Origin: Lysobacter daejeonensis GH1-9
Lineage (GTDB): Bacteria; Pseudomonadota; Gammaproteobacteria; Xanthomonadales; Xanthomonadaceae
DNA: 64,000 nucleotides
Assembly: GCF_000768355.1 (NCBI RefSeq)
Contig: NZ_AVPU01000004.1
Location: 1 to 64,000 of the forward strand
Direction: 5' to 3'
Within the stretch, counting starts at the first letter, position 1; every line of letters starts with the position of its first letter. Positions 31,593 through 41,193 of this stretch are shown here, one piece after another. The notes under the pieces are model-generated. The model worked only from the letters and a program-made list of their open reading frames with translations. It made no database searches and was not told the origin of the DNA. Both the position numbers and the translations under genes were made by a program.

Positions 31593-31624
31593 AACGGGTG
31601 CCTCTCGGCACCCGTTCCTTTTTC
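31593..31624 (+). terminator. terminator after bamC
   Basis: AACGGGTGCC and GGCACCCGTT pair perfectly around TCTC and are followed by CCTTTTTT. Confidence 0.9.
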
Positions 31625-31654
31625 GCAACCTGCGGTTTCGCGCTGTGGCCTGGC

Positions 31655-31978
31655 TCAGCGTTCCAGCAACGGCAGCTTGCCCGTCTTGCCGTCCCACTCG
31701 GCGGCGTCGGGCAGTGGATCCTTGCGCGCATTGATCACCGGCCACTCCTTCGCCAGCTCGGCGTTGAGGGCCACGTAGCCTTCCTGCCCGGCGGGCACGT
31801 CATCTTCCGGGTAGATCGCGTTGGCCGGGCACTCCGGCTCGCACAGGGTGCAGTCGATGCACTCGTCCGGATCGATCACCAGGAAGTTGGGGCCTTCGTG
31901 GAAGCAGTCGACCGGGCACACCTCCACGCAGTCGGTGTACTTGCACTTGATGCAGTTCTCGGTGACGACGAAGGGCAT
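31655..31978 (-). CDS. fdxA: seven-iron ferredoxin FdxA
   Basis: From ATG 31978 the product has 107 residues. The cysteine pattern ([19 protein letters not shown] near the N-terminus, then [12 protein letters not shown]) is that of FdxA ferredoxins with one [3Fe-4S] and one [4Fe-4S] cluster, and the C-terminal ~45 residues ([20 protein letters not shown]) are the family's usual tail. It is a low-potential electron carrier in the cytoplasm. It has its own promoter at 32011-32040, and its end converges on the bamC terminator. Confidence 0.95.
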   Translation of the reverse strand: MPFVVTENCIKCKYTDCVEVCPVDCFHEGPNFLVIDPDECIDCTLCEPECPANAIYPEDDVPAGQEGYVALNAELAKEWPVINARKDPLPDAAEWDGKTGKLPLLER

Positions 31979-32010
31979 TGCGGTCTTCCGTGGGGACGTG
32001 TGCTGCGCGC

Positions 32011-32040
32011 AGTTTAACGTTTTGGCGGCGCGGGACCCAA
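32011..32040 (-). promoter_or_regulatory. fdxA promoter
   Basis: On the minus strand TTGGGT, 18 bp and TAAACT precede a GCGCGC start region, 32 bp before the fdxA ATG. Confidence 0.55.
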
Positions 32041-32119
32041 GTTCCACCCGTGGGAATTTCGGAGGGTGCGGGCCGCGGCAGGTCGACGAAGCCCCGCTGC
32101 GTCATGCCCGACGCAAAAG

Positions 32120-32148
32120 AAAAGCCCGCGCTTGTGGCGCGGGCTTTT
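32120..32148 (-). terminator. tRNA-Glu terminator
   Basis: A perfect 12-bp stem (AAAAGCCCGCGC with GCGCGGGCTTTT) around a 5-base loop lies 20 bp after the tRNA and ends in TTTTCTTTT on the minus strand. Confidence 0.9.
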
Positions 32149-32168
32149 CGTGCGATCAGATCGCGAAT

Positions 32169-32244
32169 TGGCGCTCCCTACGAGATTCGAACTCGTGTTT
32201 TAGCCTTGAGAGGGCCACGTCCTAGGCCTCTAGACGAAGGGAGC
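32169..32244 (-). tRNA. tRNA-Glu (anticodon CTC)
   Basis: The minus strand from 32244 begins GCTCCCTTCGTCTAGAGGCC and folds as a complete tRNA-Glu: 7-bp acceptor stem GCTCCCT/AGGGAGC, D-arm with the CTAGAGG of bacterial tRNA-Glu, anticodon loop CTCTCAA (anticodon CUC, reading GAG), T-arm with GTTCGAATC, discriminator G and an encoded CCA at 32171-32169. The choice of CUC rather than the more common UUC suits a high-GC genome, in which a second tRNA-Glu must read GAA. Confidence 0.95.
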
Positions 32245-32282
32245 AGGGGTCACGCCAGACTTACGTCGAAGCGTGGCCTGCT

Positions 32283-32311
32283 AGTATAGGCGGCTCCGTG
32301 GCCTTAGGCAA
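32283..32311 (-). promoter_or_regulatory. tRNA-Glu promoter
   Basis: On the minus strand TTGCCT (32311-32306) and TATACT (32288-32283) are separated by 17 bp, a near-ideal sigma-70 layout ~38 bp before the tRNA. Confidence 0.7.
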
Positions 32312-32367
32312 CGGGTCGTTCACCGTCCGGTCAGCGACTTCCCAACCAGCGGCAAGCCCCGCCCTTG

Positions 32368-33735
32368 ATGCAGCCAACCGACAAAACTCCAGCCGTTTCG
32401 CCGCGCTCCATTCCGCGCGACCAGCACAATGTCTCGCGCAAGGACGTGAGCCCCAACGCACTGCGCGTGCTCTACCGGCTGCGCGAGGCCGGCTTTGGTG
32501 CCTACCTGGTGGGCGGCGCGGTGCGCGACCTGCTCGTCGGCGGACACCCGAAGGACTTCGACGTGGCCACCGACGCCACGCCGGAGCAGGTCAAGCAGTT
32601 GTTCCGCAACTGCCGCCTGATCGGGCGTCGCTTCCGCCTGGCGCACGTGGTGTTTGGCCGCGAGATCATCGAGGTCGCCACGTTCCGCTCCAATGCCGAC
32701 GACGGCAGCGGTGACCGCGAGGTGCATGACGGTGGTCGCCTGCTGCGCGACAACGTGTACGGGACCATCGAAGAGGACGCGGTCCGCCGCGACTTCACCG
32801 CCAACGCGTTGTACTACGCCATTGAGGATTTCTCGGTGCGCGACTACGTCGGCGGTTTCGAGGACGTGCGCAACAAGGTCATGCGCCTGATCGGCGACCC
32901 GGAAACGCGTTACCGCGAAGACCCGGTACGCATGCTGCGCGCGGTGCGCCTGGCGGCCAAGCTGGGCTTCGAGGTCGAACCTGATACGGCGGCGCCCATC
33001 CCGGTGTTGGCTCCCTTGCTCAAGGAATCCGCTCCCGCGCGTTTGTTCGAGGAGTGCCTGAAGCTGTTCCTGTCCGGCCACGGCGTGGCCAGCTTTGAAG
33101 GACTGGAACGGCATGGCCTGCTCGCGGGTCTGTTCCCGGAGACCGCGGCGGCGCTCAAATCCAACCGCAGTGGCGCGCTGCGTCGCATGGTGCTGGCGGG
33201 CCTGCGCAACACCGACCAGCGTGTCGCCAACGATGAGCCGGTGTCTCCGGCCTTCCTGTTCGCGCTGCTGCTTTGGCCGGCCTATTGTCGGGCGCTGATG
33301 CAACTGCAGTCGCAGGGAATGCACGCGGTGGAGGCTCAGCGACGCGCGGCCGACCGTGTCACCGTGCATCAGCTCGATACCATTGCGTTGCCACGCCGCT
33401 TCTCGCTTCCGATGCAGGAGATATGGCTGCTGCAGACCCGTTTCTCGCAGCGCCAGCGCAAGCGCGTGTTCCGCCTGCTGGCCCATCCGCGCTTCCGCGC
33501 CGCGTTCGACTTCCTTGCGCTGCGCATGGCTGCTTCCGACGAGCATGCCGCGGACGTCGCGTTCTGGCGCGAGGCGCAGACCCAGCCGGGCGATGCGCTG
33601 GCCGCGCAGTTGGATAGCACCGAGGGGCCTGCGGCGGACGGCGAAGGTCGTGCACCACGCAAGCGCCGCCGCCGTCGTCGCAATGGTGGCGGAGGTCACG
33701 GTGACGCTGGCGTGTCGGAGTCTGCCGGCGAGTGA
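32368..33735 (+). CDS. pcnB: poly(A) polymerase I
   Basis: From ATG 32368 the product has 455 residues. The nucleotidyltransferase head has YLVGGAVRDLLVGGHPKDFD with the catalytic Asp pair, VATDATPEQVKQLFRNCRLI, and RRDFTANALYYAIED; the neck is YREDPVRMLRAVRLAAKLGF. This, the length and the Arg/Lys-rich tail (APRKRRRRRRNGGG) point to PcnB rather than tRNA nucleotidyltransferase. It adds poly(A) tails that speed RNA decay. Its TGA overlaps the GTG start of folK (GTGA), a coupling also seen in other Gammaproteobacteria. Confidence 0.93.
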   Translation: MQPTDKTPAVSPRSIPRDQHNVSRKDVSPNALRVLYRLREAGFGAYLVGGAVRDLLVGGHPKDFDVATDATPEQVKQLFRNCRLIGRRFRLAHVVFGREIIEVATFRSNADDGSGDREVHDGGRLLRDNVYGTIEEDAVRRDFTANALYYAIEDFSVRDYVGGFEDVRNKVMRLIGDPETRYREDPVRMLRAVRLAAKLGFEVEPDTAAPIPVLAPLLKESAPARLFEECLKLFLSGHGVASFEGLERHGLLAGLFPETAAALKSNRSGALRRMVLAGLRNTDQRVANDEPVSPAFLFALLLWPAYCRALMQLQSQGMHAVEAQRRAADRVTVHQLDTIALPRRFSLPMQEIWLLQTRFSQRQRKRVFRLLAHPRFRAAFDFLALRMAASDEHAADVAFWREAQTQPGDALAAQLDSTEGPAADGEGRAPRKRRRRRRNGGGGHGDAGVSESAGE

Positions 33736-34292
33736 GCGTTCCCGTGCTGGCGGTCATAGGCCTGGGTGGCAATATTGGTGATGCCGGGGCCACCCTGCAG
33801 GCGGCCTTTGGCGCAATCGACCGCCTGGACGACACCCGCGTCCTGCGCTGCTCGCGGCTGTATCGCACACCTGCCTGGGGCGTGACCGGGCAGGCGGATT
33901 TCGTCAACGCTGCTGTCCTGGTGGAGACCACCCTGTCGCCGATGGCGCTGTTGCAGGCATTGCTGCAGTTGGAGCGCGAGGCCGGGCGCGTACGCAGCGC
34001 CGACGGCAGCGATCGCTGGGGCCCGCGCACGCTCGACCTGGACCTGCTGCTGTATGGCGATACCGCCATCGACCAGCCTGGCCTGCATGTGCCGCACCCA
34101 CGCCTGGCGGAACGTGCTTTTGCGCTGGTGCCATTGGTGGAAGTGGCGCCGGATGCGATCATTCCGGGTGTCGGCCTCGCCGCGCACGCCCTGGCGGCCG
34201 TGGTGACCGACGACATCCATGCGCTGGACAACCATGCCCCCGAAGGCGATTCCATCGCACCGCGGGCTTCCGACCACCCGGGACCGGGCTGA
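33732..34292 (+). CDS. folK: HPPK, folate biosynthesis pyrophosphokinase
   Basis: The 186-residue protein starts at GTG 33732 inside the pcnB stop. It has the HPPK marks: [16 protein letters not shown] near the N-terminus, [19 protein letters not shown], and the signature [16 protein letters not shown] with the two Mg-binding Asp residues, then [16 protein letters not shown]. It pyrophosphorylates 6-hydroxymethyl-dihydropterin. The C-terminal ~30 residues are a poorly conserved extension. panB follows 4 bp downstream. Confidence 0.95.
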   Translation: MSVPVLAVIGLGGNIGDAGATLQAAFGAIDRLDDTRVLRCSRLYRTPAWGVTGQADFVNAAVLVETTLSPMALLQALLQLEREAGRVRSADGSDRWGPRTLDLDLLLYGDTAIDQPGLHVPHPRLAERAFALVPLVEVAPDAIIPGVGLAAHALAAVVTDDIHALDNHAPEGDSIAPRASDHPGPG

Positions 34293-34296
34293 CGCC

Positions 34297-35115
34297 ATGT
34301 ATACCTCCACCCCGCACGACAAACCGTGGACCGTGCCGGCCCTGGCAGACGCCAAGCGCGACGGCCGAAAGCTGGTGATGCTCACCTGTTACGACGCCGG
34401 GTTCGCGCGCGCGTTGGATGCCAGCGGCATCGACCTGGTGCTGATTGGCGATTCCCTGGGCATGGTGGTGCAGGGGCACGACAGCACGCTGCCCGTGACC
34501 GTTGCCGATATCGGCTACCACACCGCCTGCGTGAAGCGCGGCCTGTCGAAGGCGCTCGTGGTCGCCGACCTGCCGTTCCAGGCCGACGCCACCCCGGAGC
34601 GTGCGCTGGATGCCTCGACGCACCTGCTGCAGTCCGGCGCGGCGATGGTCAAGCTGGAAGGCGCGGGCCACAAGCTCGACGTGATCCGTTTCCTCGTGGA
34701 GCGTGAGATCCCGGTGTGCGCCCACCTTGGCCTGACCCCGCAGTCGGTGCTGCGACTGGGGGGCTACAAGGTGCAGGGCCGCGACGATGCCACTGCGGCC
34801 AAGCTGCGTGCCGACGCCCGCGCCGTGGCCGACGCCGGTGCCGCGTTGCTGGTGCTGGAGTGCGTGCCCAGCCCGCTTGCAGCGCAGATCACCGCCGACC
34901 TCGCCATTCCGACCATCGGCATCGGTGCCGGGCCCGGTTGCGACGGGCAGGTGCTGGTGTTGCATGACCTGCTGGGCGTTAACAGCGGCCACCGCCGCCC
35001 TCGCTTCGTCAAGGATTTCCTGGCCGAGGGCGGCTCGATCACGGGCGCCATGCAGGCCTACGCCGATGCGGTGCGCAACGGCACCTTCCCCGACGCCGAA
35101 CACTCCTACGCCTGA
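34297..35115 (+). CDS. panB: ketopantoate hydroxymethyltransferase
   Basis: The 272-residue protein shows the PanB core: [65 protein letters not shown] and a final [20 protein letters not shown], including the Mg-binding Asp residues and catalytic Glu. It transfers a hydroxymethyl group from methylene-THF to 2-oxoisovalerate, the first step to pantothenate. It lies between folK and panC in a folate-pantothenate operon. Confidence 0.96.
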   Translation: MYTSTPHDKPWTVPALADAKRDGRKLVMLTCYDAGFARALDASGIDLVLIGDSLGMVVQGHDSTLPVTVADIGYHTACVKRGLSKALVVADLPFQADATPERALDASTHLLQSGAAMVKLEGAGHKLDVIRFLVEREIPVCAHLGLTPQSVLRLGGYKVQGRDDATAAKLRADARAVADAGAALLVLECVPSPLAAQITADLAIPTIGIGAGPGCDGQVLVLHDLLGVNSGHRRPRFVKDFLAEGGSITGAMQAYADAVRNGTFPDAEHSYA

Positions 35116-35146
35116 CCGACCCAGGCACCACCGGAAGACCGAACCG

Positions 35147-35995
35147 ATGATCGAGACCGTCCAGGATCTGGCGACGCTGCGCGTCCGCGTGGCCGAGTGG
35201 AAGCGCGCGGGACTGCGCGTGGCATTGGTCCCCACCATGGGCAACCTGCATGCCGGCCATTTCTCGCTGATCGAACTGGCGCGCCGGCATGCCGACCGCG
35301 TGGTGGCCAGTGTGTTCGTGAATCCGACCCAGTTCGGGCCGAACGAGGATTTCGCCCGTTACCCGCGCACCCCGCAGGCCGATGCAGAGGGTCTGGCGGC
35401 GGCCGGGTGCGACGTGCTGTGGCTGCCGTCGGTGGACACCATGTACCCCTACGGTGCGGATGCCGCCGTGAGCGTGCGCGTGCCCGAGGTCACAGCGACC
35501 CTGGAAGGCGCCCATCGCCCGGGCCATTTCGATGGCGTCGCGACCGTGGTGTCGCGTCTGTTGCTGCAGGTGCAGCCGGACGTGGCGGTGTTTGGCCGCA
35601 AGGACTACCAGCAGCTGGCCGTGATCCGTTACATGGTTCGCGACCTTGCCTTCCCGGTGGAACTGGTCGCCGCGCCGACCTTTCGCGCCGAGGATGGGTT
35701 GGCCCTGAGTTCACGCAACCAGTACCTGTCGACCGAGGAGCGCGCCTGCGCCCCGGTCATTTACCGCACCCTGCAGGCCATGCGCGGGGCGGTGCAGGGC
35801 GGAGCGTCCCGGCCCGGGGTGGAGGCCCAGGCGGCCGCTGCGCTGGCCGAGGCCGGGTTCCAGGTGGACTACGCGGTCGTGCGTACCCCCGACCTGCGCG
35901 AGCCGGTGGACGGCGAGGCCGGCCCCCGGGTGGCGCTGATCGCCGCGCGGCTGGGCTCCACCCGGCTGATCGACAACCTGGAATTCGACGCCTGA
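35147..35995 (+). CDS. panC: pantothenate synthetase
   Basis: From ATG 35147 the product has 282 residues, the standard length. The HIGH-like motif is NLHAGHFSL, followed by VFVNPTQFGPNEDFARYPRT, the ATP-binding FGRKDYQQL and ALSSRNQYL (the KMSKS-like loop). It joins pantoate and beta-alanine. The frame is open upstream through panB in another frame, which is a shadow. It starts 31 bp after panB. Confidence 0.96.
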   Translation: MIETVQDLATLRVRVAEWKRAGLRVALVPTMGNLHAGHFSLIELARRHADRVVASVFVNPTQFGPNEDFARYPRTPQADAEGLAAAGCDVLWLPSVDTMYPYGADAAVSVRVPEVTATLEGAHRPGHFDGVATVVSRLLLQVQPDVAVFGRKDYQQLAVIRYMVRDLAFPVELVAAPTFRAEDGLALSSRNQYLSTEERACAPVIYRTLQAMRGAVQGGASRPGVEAQAAAALAEAGFQVDYAVVRTPDLREPVDGEAGPRVALIAARLGSTRLIDNLEFDA

Positions 35996-36069
35996 ACGGC
36001 GTTGGAGCCCCTACGCCTGCTGGCGGCTGAACCGGTTCCGGGCGGATGTTGCATTGCGCCATCAATTGG

Positions 36070-36075
36070 TAGAAT
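36070..36075 (+). promoter_or_regulatory. -10 box for panD-pgi
   Basis: TAGAAT followed by CCTGCC lies 40 bp before the panD ATG. A matching -35 box is not clear. Confidence 0.5.
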
Positions 36076-36115
36076 CCTGCCTTCACCCGCGACCCCCTGC
36101 GGATTGAGTACGCAC

Positions 36116-36496
36116 ATGCAACTGAACCTGCTCAAGGCCAAGATCCACCGCGCCACCGTCACCCACGCCGAGCTGCATTACGAAGGCTCGTGCGCCATCG
36201 ACGGTCGCCTGCTCGACATCTCGGGCATCCGCGAGTACGAGCAGATCCACATCTACAACATCAACAGCGGCCACCGCTTCTCGACCTACGCGATCCGCGG
36301 CGAAGAGGGCAGCGGCATCATCTCGGTCAACGGGGCCGCGGCGCACTGCGCGCAGGTGGGCGACCTGGTGATCATCTGCGCCTATGGCGTGGCCGACGAG
36401 GCCGAAGCGGCCAAGTACAAGCCGACCCTGGTCTACGTGGACGGCGACAACCGCCTGACCCACACCAACCACTCGATTCCCGCACAGGCCGCCTGA
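36116..36496 (+). CDS. panD: aspartate 1-decarboxylase proenzyme
   Basis: The 126-residue proenzyme has the self-cleavage site Gly24-Ser25 (YEGSCAID); Ser25 becomes the pyruvoyl cofactor. Lys9 ([13 protein letters not shown]) and Tyr58-equivalent residues ([15 protein letters not shown]) are present. It makes beta-alanine from aspartate, the second branch for PanC. It follows panC after 120 bp and has its own -10 box; pgi starts 7 bp after its stop. Confidence 0.96.
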   Translation: MQLNLLKAKIHRATVTHAELHYEGSCAIDGRLLDISGIREYEQIHIYNINSGHRFSTYAIRGEEGSGIISVNGAAAHCAQVGDLVIICAYGVADEAEAAKYKPTLVYVDGDNRLTHTNHSIPAQAA

Positions 36497-36503
36497 CCGC
36501 CGC

Positions 36504-38033
36504 ATGGCAACGACCAACGGGCTGGACGAACTTGTTTCCTTCGCCGCCCGTCTGGAGGGGGTGAGCACCGCCGCCCTCGTTGCCGCCGATCCCGCGCGAG
36601 CGGCCGGGTTCGCCGTGCGCGCCGGCCCGGTGTACGCCAATTTCGCCCGGCAGCGCTACGACCGCGCAGCGCTTGAGGCCCTGTTTGCCGTGGCCGAATC
36701 CGTGGGCGCCGAGGAGCGTCTGCGCGCGCTGTTCTCCGGCGAACCCGTCAACGCCACCGAGGGCCGCGCGGCGCTGCATACCGCGCTGCGTGGTGACCTG
36801 ACCGGTACCGAGTCCGGCCGCCAGGCCCACGCCATGGCGCAGGAGGTCCGCGAGCGCATGCGTGCGCTGATCGACGGACTGGCCGTGAGCCAGGTGACGG
36901 ACATCGTCAGCGTCGGCATTGGCGGCTCCGACCTGGGGCCGCGCCTGGTGGTCGATGCGCTGGCCCCGGTGGTAGGTGGCCGCTTCCGCGTGCATTTCCT
37001 GTCCAACGTGGATGGTGCCGCCGCACAGCGCGTGCTGGCCCAACTCGACCCTGCGCGCACGGCGGTGCTGCTCATTTCCAAGACTTTCGGCACGCAGGAG
37101 ACGCTGCTCAACGGCGCCATCCTGCGCGCCTGGCTGGGTGACGACCGCCGCCTGTATGCCATCACCGCCAACCCGCCGCGTGCCACGGCCGCCTTCGACA
37201 TCCCGCCGGAGCGGGTGCTGCCGATGTGGGACTGGGTGGGCGGTCGCTATTCGCTCTGGTCGGCGGTGGGGTTCCCCATTGCGCTGGCCATCGGCATGGA
37301 CCAGTTCGAGGCGTTGCTGGGCGGCGCCGCGGGCATGGATGCGCATGTGCTGCTGACGCCACTGCGCGAGAACCTCGCGGTGTGGCACGCGATGACCGCG
37401 GTGTGGAACCGCAATGCGCTCAAGCTGTCCACCCAGGCCGTGCTGCCGTATGACGAGCGGCTGAAGCTGTTGCCCAACTACCTGCAGCAGTTGGTGATGG
37501 AGAGTCTGGGCAAGTCCGTGCGCCTGGATGGCTCGCCGGTGGCCGTGGATACCGTGCCGGTATGGTGGGGCGGTGCTGGCACTGACAGCCAGCACAGCTT
37601 TTTCCAGGCCTTGCACCAGGGTACCAATGTCGAGCCATTGGATTTCATCGGCATTGCGCGCCCCGACCACGATCATCCGGGCAACCACCTTGCGCTGCTG
37701 GCCAACCTGTTCGCGCAGTCGGAAGCCTTCGCGAATGGGCAGAGCAGCGAGGATCCCCATCGCAGCTATGCCGGCCAGCGTCCCAGCACGCTGATCCTGC
37801 TCGACGAGCTGACCCCGCAGTCGCTGGGTGCGCTCATCGCCATGTATGAGCACAGCGTCTACCTGCAGGGGCTGGTCTGGGGCATCAATCCCTTCGACCA
37901 GTTTGGCGTGGAGCTGGGCAAGCAGGTCGCCAACCGGTTGCTGCCTGCGCTGGAAGGCCGGCATGCCGCAGAAGATCCCGTCACCGCGGCATTGATTGCC
38001 GAGTGGCGCGAGCGGGCTTCACTGTCCCGCTGA
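36504..38033 (+). CDS. pgi: glucose-6-phosphate isomerase
   Basis: The 509-residue protein keeps the PGI signatures: [63 protein letters not shown] and the C-terminal [18 protein letters not shown]. It interconverts glucose-6-P and fructose-6-P. It is slightly shorter at the N-terminus than E. coli Pgi (549), as common in this family. Its last 15 bp overlap the 3' end of queG on the other strand. Confidence 0.96.
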   Translation: MATTNGLDELVSFAARLEGVSTAALVAADPARAAGFAVRAGPVYANFARQRYDRAALEALFAVAESVGAEERLRALFSGEPVNATEGRAALHTALRGDLTGTESGRQAHAMAQEVRERMRALIDGLAVSQVTDIVSVGIGGSDLGPRLVVDALAPVVGGRFRVHFLSNVDGAAAQRVLAQLDPARTAVLLISKTFGTQETLLNGAILRAWLGDDRRLYAITANPPRATAAFDIPPERVLPMWDWVGGRYSLWSAVGFPIALAIGMDQFEALLGGAAGMDAHVLLTPLRENLAVWHAMTAVWNRNALKLSTQAVLPYDERLKLLPNYLQQLVMESLGKSVRLDGSPVAVDTVPVWWGGAGTDSQHSFFQALHQGTNVEPLDFIGIARPDHDHPGNHLALLANLFAQSEAFANGQSSEDPHRSYAGQRPSTLILLDELTPQSLGALIAMYEHSVYLQGLVWGINPFDQFGVELGKQVANRLLPALEGRHAAEDPVTAALIAEWRERASLSR

Positions 38034-39122
38034 TTCCCGCTTGGTGTCGTGGCGCTGCAACGCCCACGCCACATGCTCACGCACCAGTGCGCTGTCGTGC
38101 TCGCGTCGCGACTCCAGCGCTGCAACCACCTCTGGCGACGTGGGCGCATTGCCCAGTGCCACCGCAATGTTGCGCAGCCAGCGCTCATGACCGCTGCGGC
38201 GGATCGCGGTGCCTTCGGTGCGACGCAGGAACTCATCCTCGGTCCACGCGAAGAGTTCGGCCAGTGATGCCTGGTCGAGATTGTTGCGGGCGCGGAAATC
38301 CGGCTCGTCGCTGCGCTTGGCGAACTTGTTCCAGGGGCACACCAATTGGCAGTCGTCGCAGCCGAAGATGCGGTTGCCCATAGGCACGCGCAGCTCTTCG
38401 GGAATGGCGCCGTCGTGCTCGATGGTGAGGTAGGAAATGCAGCGCCGGGCGTCCAGTCGATACGGCGCGACGATCGCCTGCGTGGGGCAGACTTCGATGC
38501 AGCGGGTGCAGGTGCCGCAATGAGCGGTGGCGGGTGGGTCCACTGGCAAGGGGAGATCCACGTAGATTTCGCCGAGGAAGAACCACGACCCGCCATCCCG
38601 ATCGATCAGGCAGGTGTGCTTGCCGATCCAGCCCAGGCCCGCATTGCGCGCCAGGGCGCGTTCCAGGACGGGAGCGGAATCGACGAATACGCGGTAGCCG
38701 AACGGGCCGATCTCGGTGGCGATGCGCTCGGCCAGCTTCTGCAGGCGCTGGCGCATCAGCTTGTGGTAATCGCGCCCGAGTGCGTAACGGGCTACGTAGG
38801 CGCGCTCGCCATCGGCCAGCGTTTGCCACGCTTCCGCGTCATCGCGACGGCCGTAATCCAGCCCGACAGAGATCACGCGCAGGGTGCCGGGGATTAGTTC
38901 GTCGGGGCGCGAGCGCTTGTCGCCGTGGTGCGCCATCCATCCCATGGAACCATGCAGCCCCTTCGCCAGCCAATCGCGGAGGTGGACCTCGTCGGCGTCC
39001 AGCTCGATGCCCGCGATACCGAAGTGCTGGAAGCCAGCCTCGTGAGCAAGCTCGCGCAGGCGCGGCGCCAACGCGTCGAAGTCGGTTGTTGTGTCGGCGG
39101 GTGGGGCAGGGGAAGGGCTCAC
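38019..39122 (-). CDS. queG: epoxyqueuosine reductase
   Basis: The 367-residue protein has the QueG layout: N-terminal domain with [20 protein letters not shown], then two [4Fe-4S] motifs ([16 protein letters not shown] and [16 protein letters not shown]) and a C-terminal HEAT-like segment ([15 protein letters not shown]). It reduces epoxyqueuosine to queuosine in tRNA using cobalamin. I choose GTG 39122 because a TATACT at 39137-39132 would then give a nearly leaderless mRNA; ATG 39149 is in frame and would add nine residues but interlocks with the divergent nnrD start codon. Gene order queG, nnrD, tsaE, amidase, mutL is that of E. coli. Confidence 0.92.
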   Translation of the reverse strand: MSPSPAPPADTTTDFDALAPRLRELAHEAGFQHFGIAGIELDADEVHLRDWLAKGLHGSMGWMAHHGDKRSRPDELIPGTLRVISVGLDYGRRDDAEAWQTLADGERAYVARYALGRDYHKLMRQRLQKLAERIATEIGPFGYRVFVDSAPVLERALARNAGLGWIGKHTCLIDRDGGSWFFLGEIYVDLPLPVDPPATAHCGTCTRCIEVCPTQAIVAPYRLDARRCISYLTIEHDGAIPEELRVPMGNRIFGCDDCQLVCPWNKFAKRSDEPDFRARNNLDQASLAELFAWTEDEFLRRTEGTAIRRSGHERWLRNIAVALGNAPTSPEVVAALESRREHDSALVREHVAWALQRHDTKRESAGQ

Positions 39123-39131
39123 GGCAATGGC

Positions 39132-39141
39132 AGTATAGAAT
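39132..39141. promoter_or_regulatory. interleaved divergent -10 boxes for queG and nnrD
   Basis: TAGAAT on the plus strand (39136-39141) and TATACT on the minus strand (39137-39132) overlap by 2 bp. Each would start transcription at or within 3-4 bases of a start codon (nnrD ATG 39148; queG GTG 39122). Confidence 0.6.
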
Positions 39142-39147
39142 CGCGGC

Positions 39148-40635
39148 ATGTCCGATGCTCCCTTGTATGCCGTTGAAGCCGTGCGCGCGGTCGAGGCGCG
39201 GGCTACCGTACGCTTGGGAGATTCGGCATTGTTGATGGCGCGCGCGGGGCAGGCCGCCTGGCAGGCGCTACTGGATCGATGGCCCGGCGCGCGACGGATC
39301 CTGGTGGCCTGTGGCCCGGGCAACAACGGCGGCGACGGCTATGTACTTGCCCGCCATGCGCTTGAATCCGGGCGGGATGTCCAAGTGGTTCGCCTGTCGG
39401 ACCACGTGCCGTGCGGGACGCTGGCGGTGCACGCCGCCGAGCATTACGTCGCGGCGGGCGGCAGCGTTGTGACATGGTCCGGCGCGTTGCCGCCCTCGGA
39501 TATTGTCGTCGATGCCGTGTTCGGGATTGGTTTCCGTGGCGCGCCTTCGGACGAGGCGGTCGCGCTGTTCACGGCCATCGAGCGGGCGAAGTTGCCGGTG
39601 CTGGCGCTGGATGTGCCCAGTGGCGTTGATGCCGACACGGGCTCGGTGGCAAGCACAGCGATCCGTGCCGATGCGACGATCGAGTTCCTGCTGCCCAAGC
39701 GCGGCCTCGTAACGGGCGCGGCACTCGATCATGTGGGCGAGTGCCTGCTCGCCGACCTGGGGCTTACCCAGACCGATATCGCCAGCAACGTGCCTGCCGC
39801 CGAGTGGTTGCGGACCGCATCGTTGTCCGCGCGGCTGCCAAGGCGTTCACGCGAAAGCCACAAGGGTCGCCACGGCCGTGTGCTGTGCCTGGGCGGTGAC
39901 CTGGGGCATGGCGGCGCGATCCTCATGACCGCGGAGGCCGCACTGCGCGCTGGCGCAGGGTTGGTGGATGTGGGTACCCGCGCCGAACACGTGACCGCGA
40001 TGTTGTCGCGTCGACCCGAAGTCATGGCTCGGCGCGTGGATGCCGATGATCCGGACCTGCGCGAACTGCTGGAGTCGGCGGATGTTGTCGCGCTCGGGCC
40101 TGGTCTCGGGCAGGAAGCATGGGGCAAGGCGCTGTTCGAGGCTTCGCTCGCTTCAGGCAAGCCATTGGTGCTGGACGCCGATGCGCTTAACCTGCTCGCG
40201 GCGATGCCGCAGGCGTTGCCCGCTGGGTGCGTGTTGACGCCCCATCCCGGTGAGGCCGCGCGCCTGCTGGCGACGGATGCTCGCGCGTTGCAGCATGATC
40301 GTTACGGCGCCGCGAATGACCTTGCGCAACGCTACAACGCGGTCGTCGTGCTCAAGGGCGCCGGTACCGTGGTCGCTTCACCGAGGGCCACGTCGCGCGT
40401 GATCGGCGCGGGCAATCCGGGCATGGCGGTGGGTGGAATGGGCGATGTGTTGACGGGCGTGGTTGCGTCGCTGCACGCGCAGGGGCTGTCCGCGTTCGAT
40501 GCGGCCAGCTACGGGGCGTTGCTGCACGCCGCCGCAGGTGACGCAGCAGCGACGGTCGCGGGCCCCATCGGACTGCTGCCCAGCGACCTGATGCCCGAAC
40601 TACGGCGTCTGCGCAATGTGAAGGAGGGTGCTTGA
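39148..40635 (+). CDS. nnr: bifunctional NAD(P)HX epimerase/dehydratase
   Basis: The 495-residue protein fuses two repair enzymes. Residues ~1-210 are the YjeF-N epimerase (ILVACGPGNNGGDGYVLARH, LALDVPSGVDADTG), and ~225-490 the ADP/ATP-dependent dehydratase (GRVLCLGGDLGHGGAILMTA, CVLTPHPGEAARLL, NPGMAVGGMGDVLTGVVASL). Together they repair hydrated NADH and NADPH. ATG 39148 lies 6 bp after a TAGAAT -10 box and has no Shine-Dalgarno, so the mRNA is probably leaderless. tsaE overlaps its stop by 4 bp. Confidence 0.94.
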   Translation: MSDAPLYAVEAVRAVEARATVRLGDSALLMARAGQAAWQALLDRWPGARRILVACGPGNNGGDGYVLARHALESGRDVQVVRLSDHVPCGTLAVHAAEHYVAAGGSVVTWSGALPPSDIVVDAVFGIGFRGAPSDEAVALFTAIERAKLPVLALDVPSGVDADTGSVASTAIRADATIEFLLPKRGLVTGAALDHVGECLLADLGLTQTDIASNVPAAEWLRTASLSARLPRRSRESHKGRHGRVLCLGGDLGHGGAILMTAEAALRAGAGLVDVGTRAEHVTAMLSRRPEVMARRVDADDPDLRELLESADVVALGPGLGQEAWGKALFEASLASGKPLVLDADALNLLAAMPQALPAGCVLTPHPGEAARLLATDARALQHDRYGAANDLAQRYNAVVVLKGAGTVVASPRATSRVIGAGNPGMAVGGMGDVLTGVVASLHAQGLSAFDAASYGALLHAAAGDAAATVAGPIGLLPSDLMPELRRLRNVKEGA

Positions 40636-41105
40636 CGACGATTGAATTGGCCGACGCGGACGCGACGGCTCGCCTGGGTGAGGCCTTGGCCCATTCGCGC
40701 CCCGCGCATGCGGTGGTGCACCTGCGCGGCGATCTGGGTGCCGGCAAGTCCACGCTGGCGCGCGCGCTGCTGCGTGCGTTGGGCGTCACGGGCACCATCC
40801 GCAGCCCCACCTACACGCTGGTCGAACGCTACCCGTTGCCCGGCGGGGGCGAGGCGTGGCATCTGGACCTGTACCGGATTGGCGACCCCGGGGAACTCGA
40901 GTTCCTGGGGCTGGATGCCGACGAGGTGACCCTCTGGCTGGTGGAATGGCCCGAGCGCGGCCGGGGTGCCCTGCCAGCCGCCGATCTGGTGGTCGATCTG
41001 GCGGTGGCGGGCGAGGGGCGCAGGGCGGAGTTGCGGCCGACGACGTCCCGAGGGCAGGCATGGGTCGGGGCGGCGTTCCGCCATAGGGTTGGGGCCGACT
41101 CCTGA
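40632..41105 (+). CDS. tsaE: tRNA t6A synthesis ATPase TsaE
   Basis: The 157-residue protein begins at TTG 40632 within the nnr stop (TTGA). It has the Walker A GDLGAGKST at residues 33-41, IRSPTYTLVERY, and WHLDLYRIGDPGELEFLGLD, which mark TsaE. It is part of the TsaBDE machine that adds threonylcarbamoyl to A37 of ANN-decoding tRNAs. The C-terminal ~35 residues are variable. An amidase gene follows after 88 bp. Confidence 0.94.
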   Translation: MTTIELADADATARLGEALAHSRPAHAVVHLRGDLGAGKSTLARALLRALGVTGTIRSPTYTLVERYPLPGGGEAWHLDLYRIGDPGELEFLGLDADEVTLWLVEWPERGRGALPAADLVVDLAVAGEGRRAELRPTTSRGQAWVGAAFRHRVGADS

Positions 41106-41193
41106 ATCCTTCACTAAGAAGTTGAGGCAGGTTGCGGATCTATAAGGGAAAAGGGGCTTGCAATCCGCGCGACAGAGTGATTGACTTGCTTCC

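Noticed and set aside
36372-37964. 530-codon minus-strand frame opposite pgi
   Set aside because: It mirrors the third-position GC of pgi and shows no domain.
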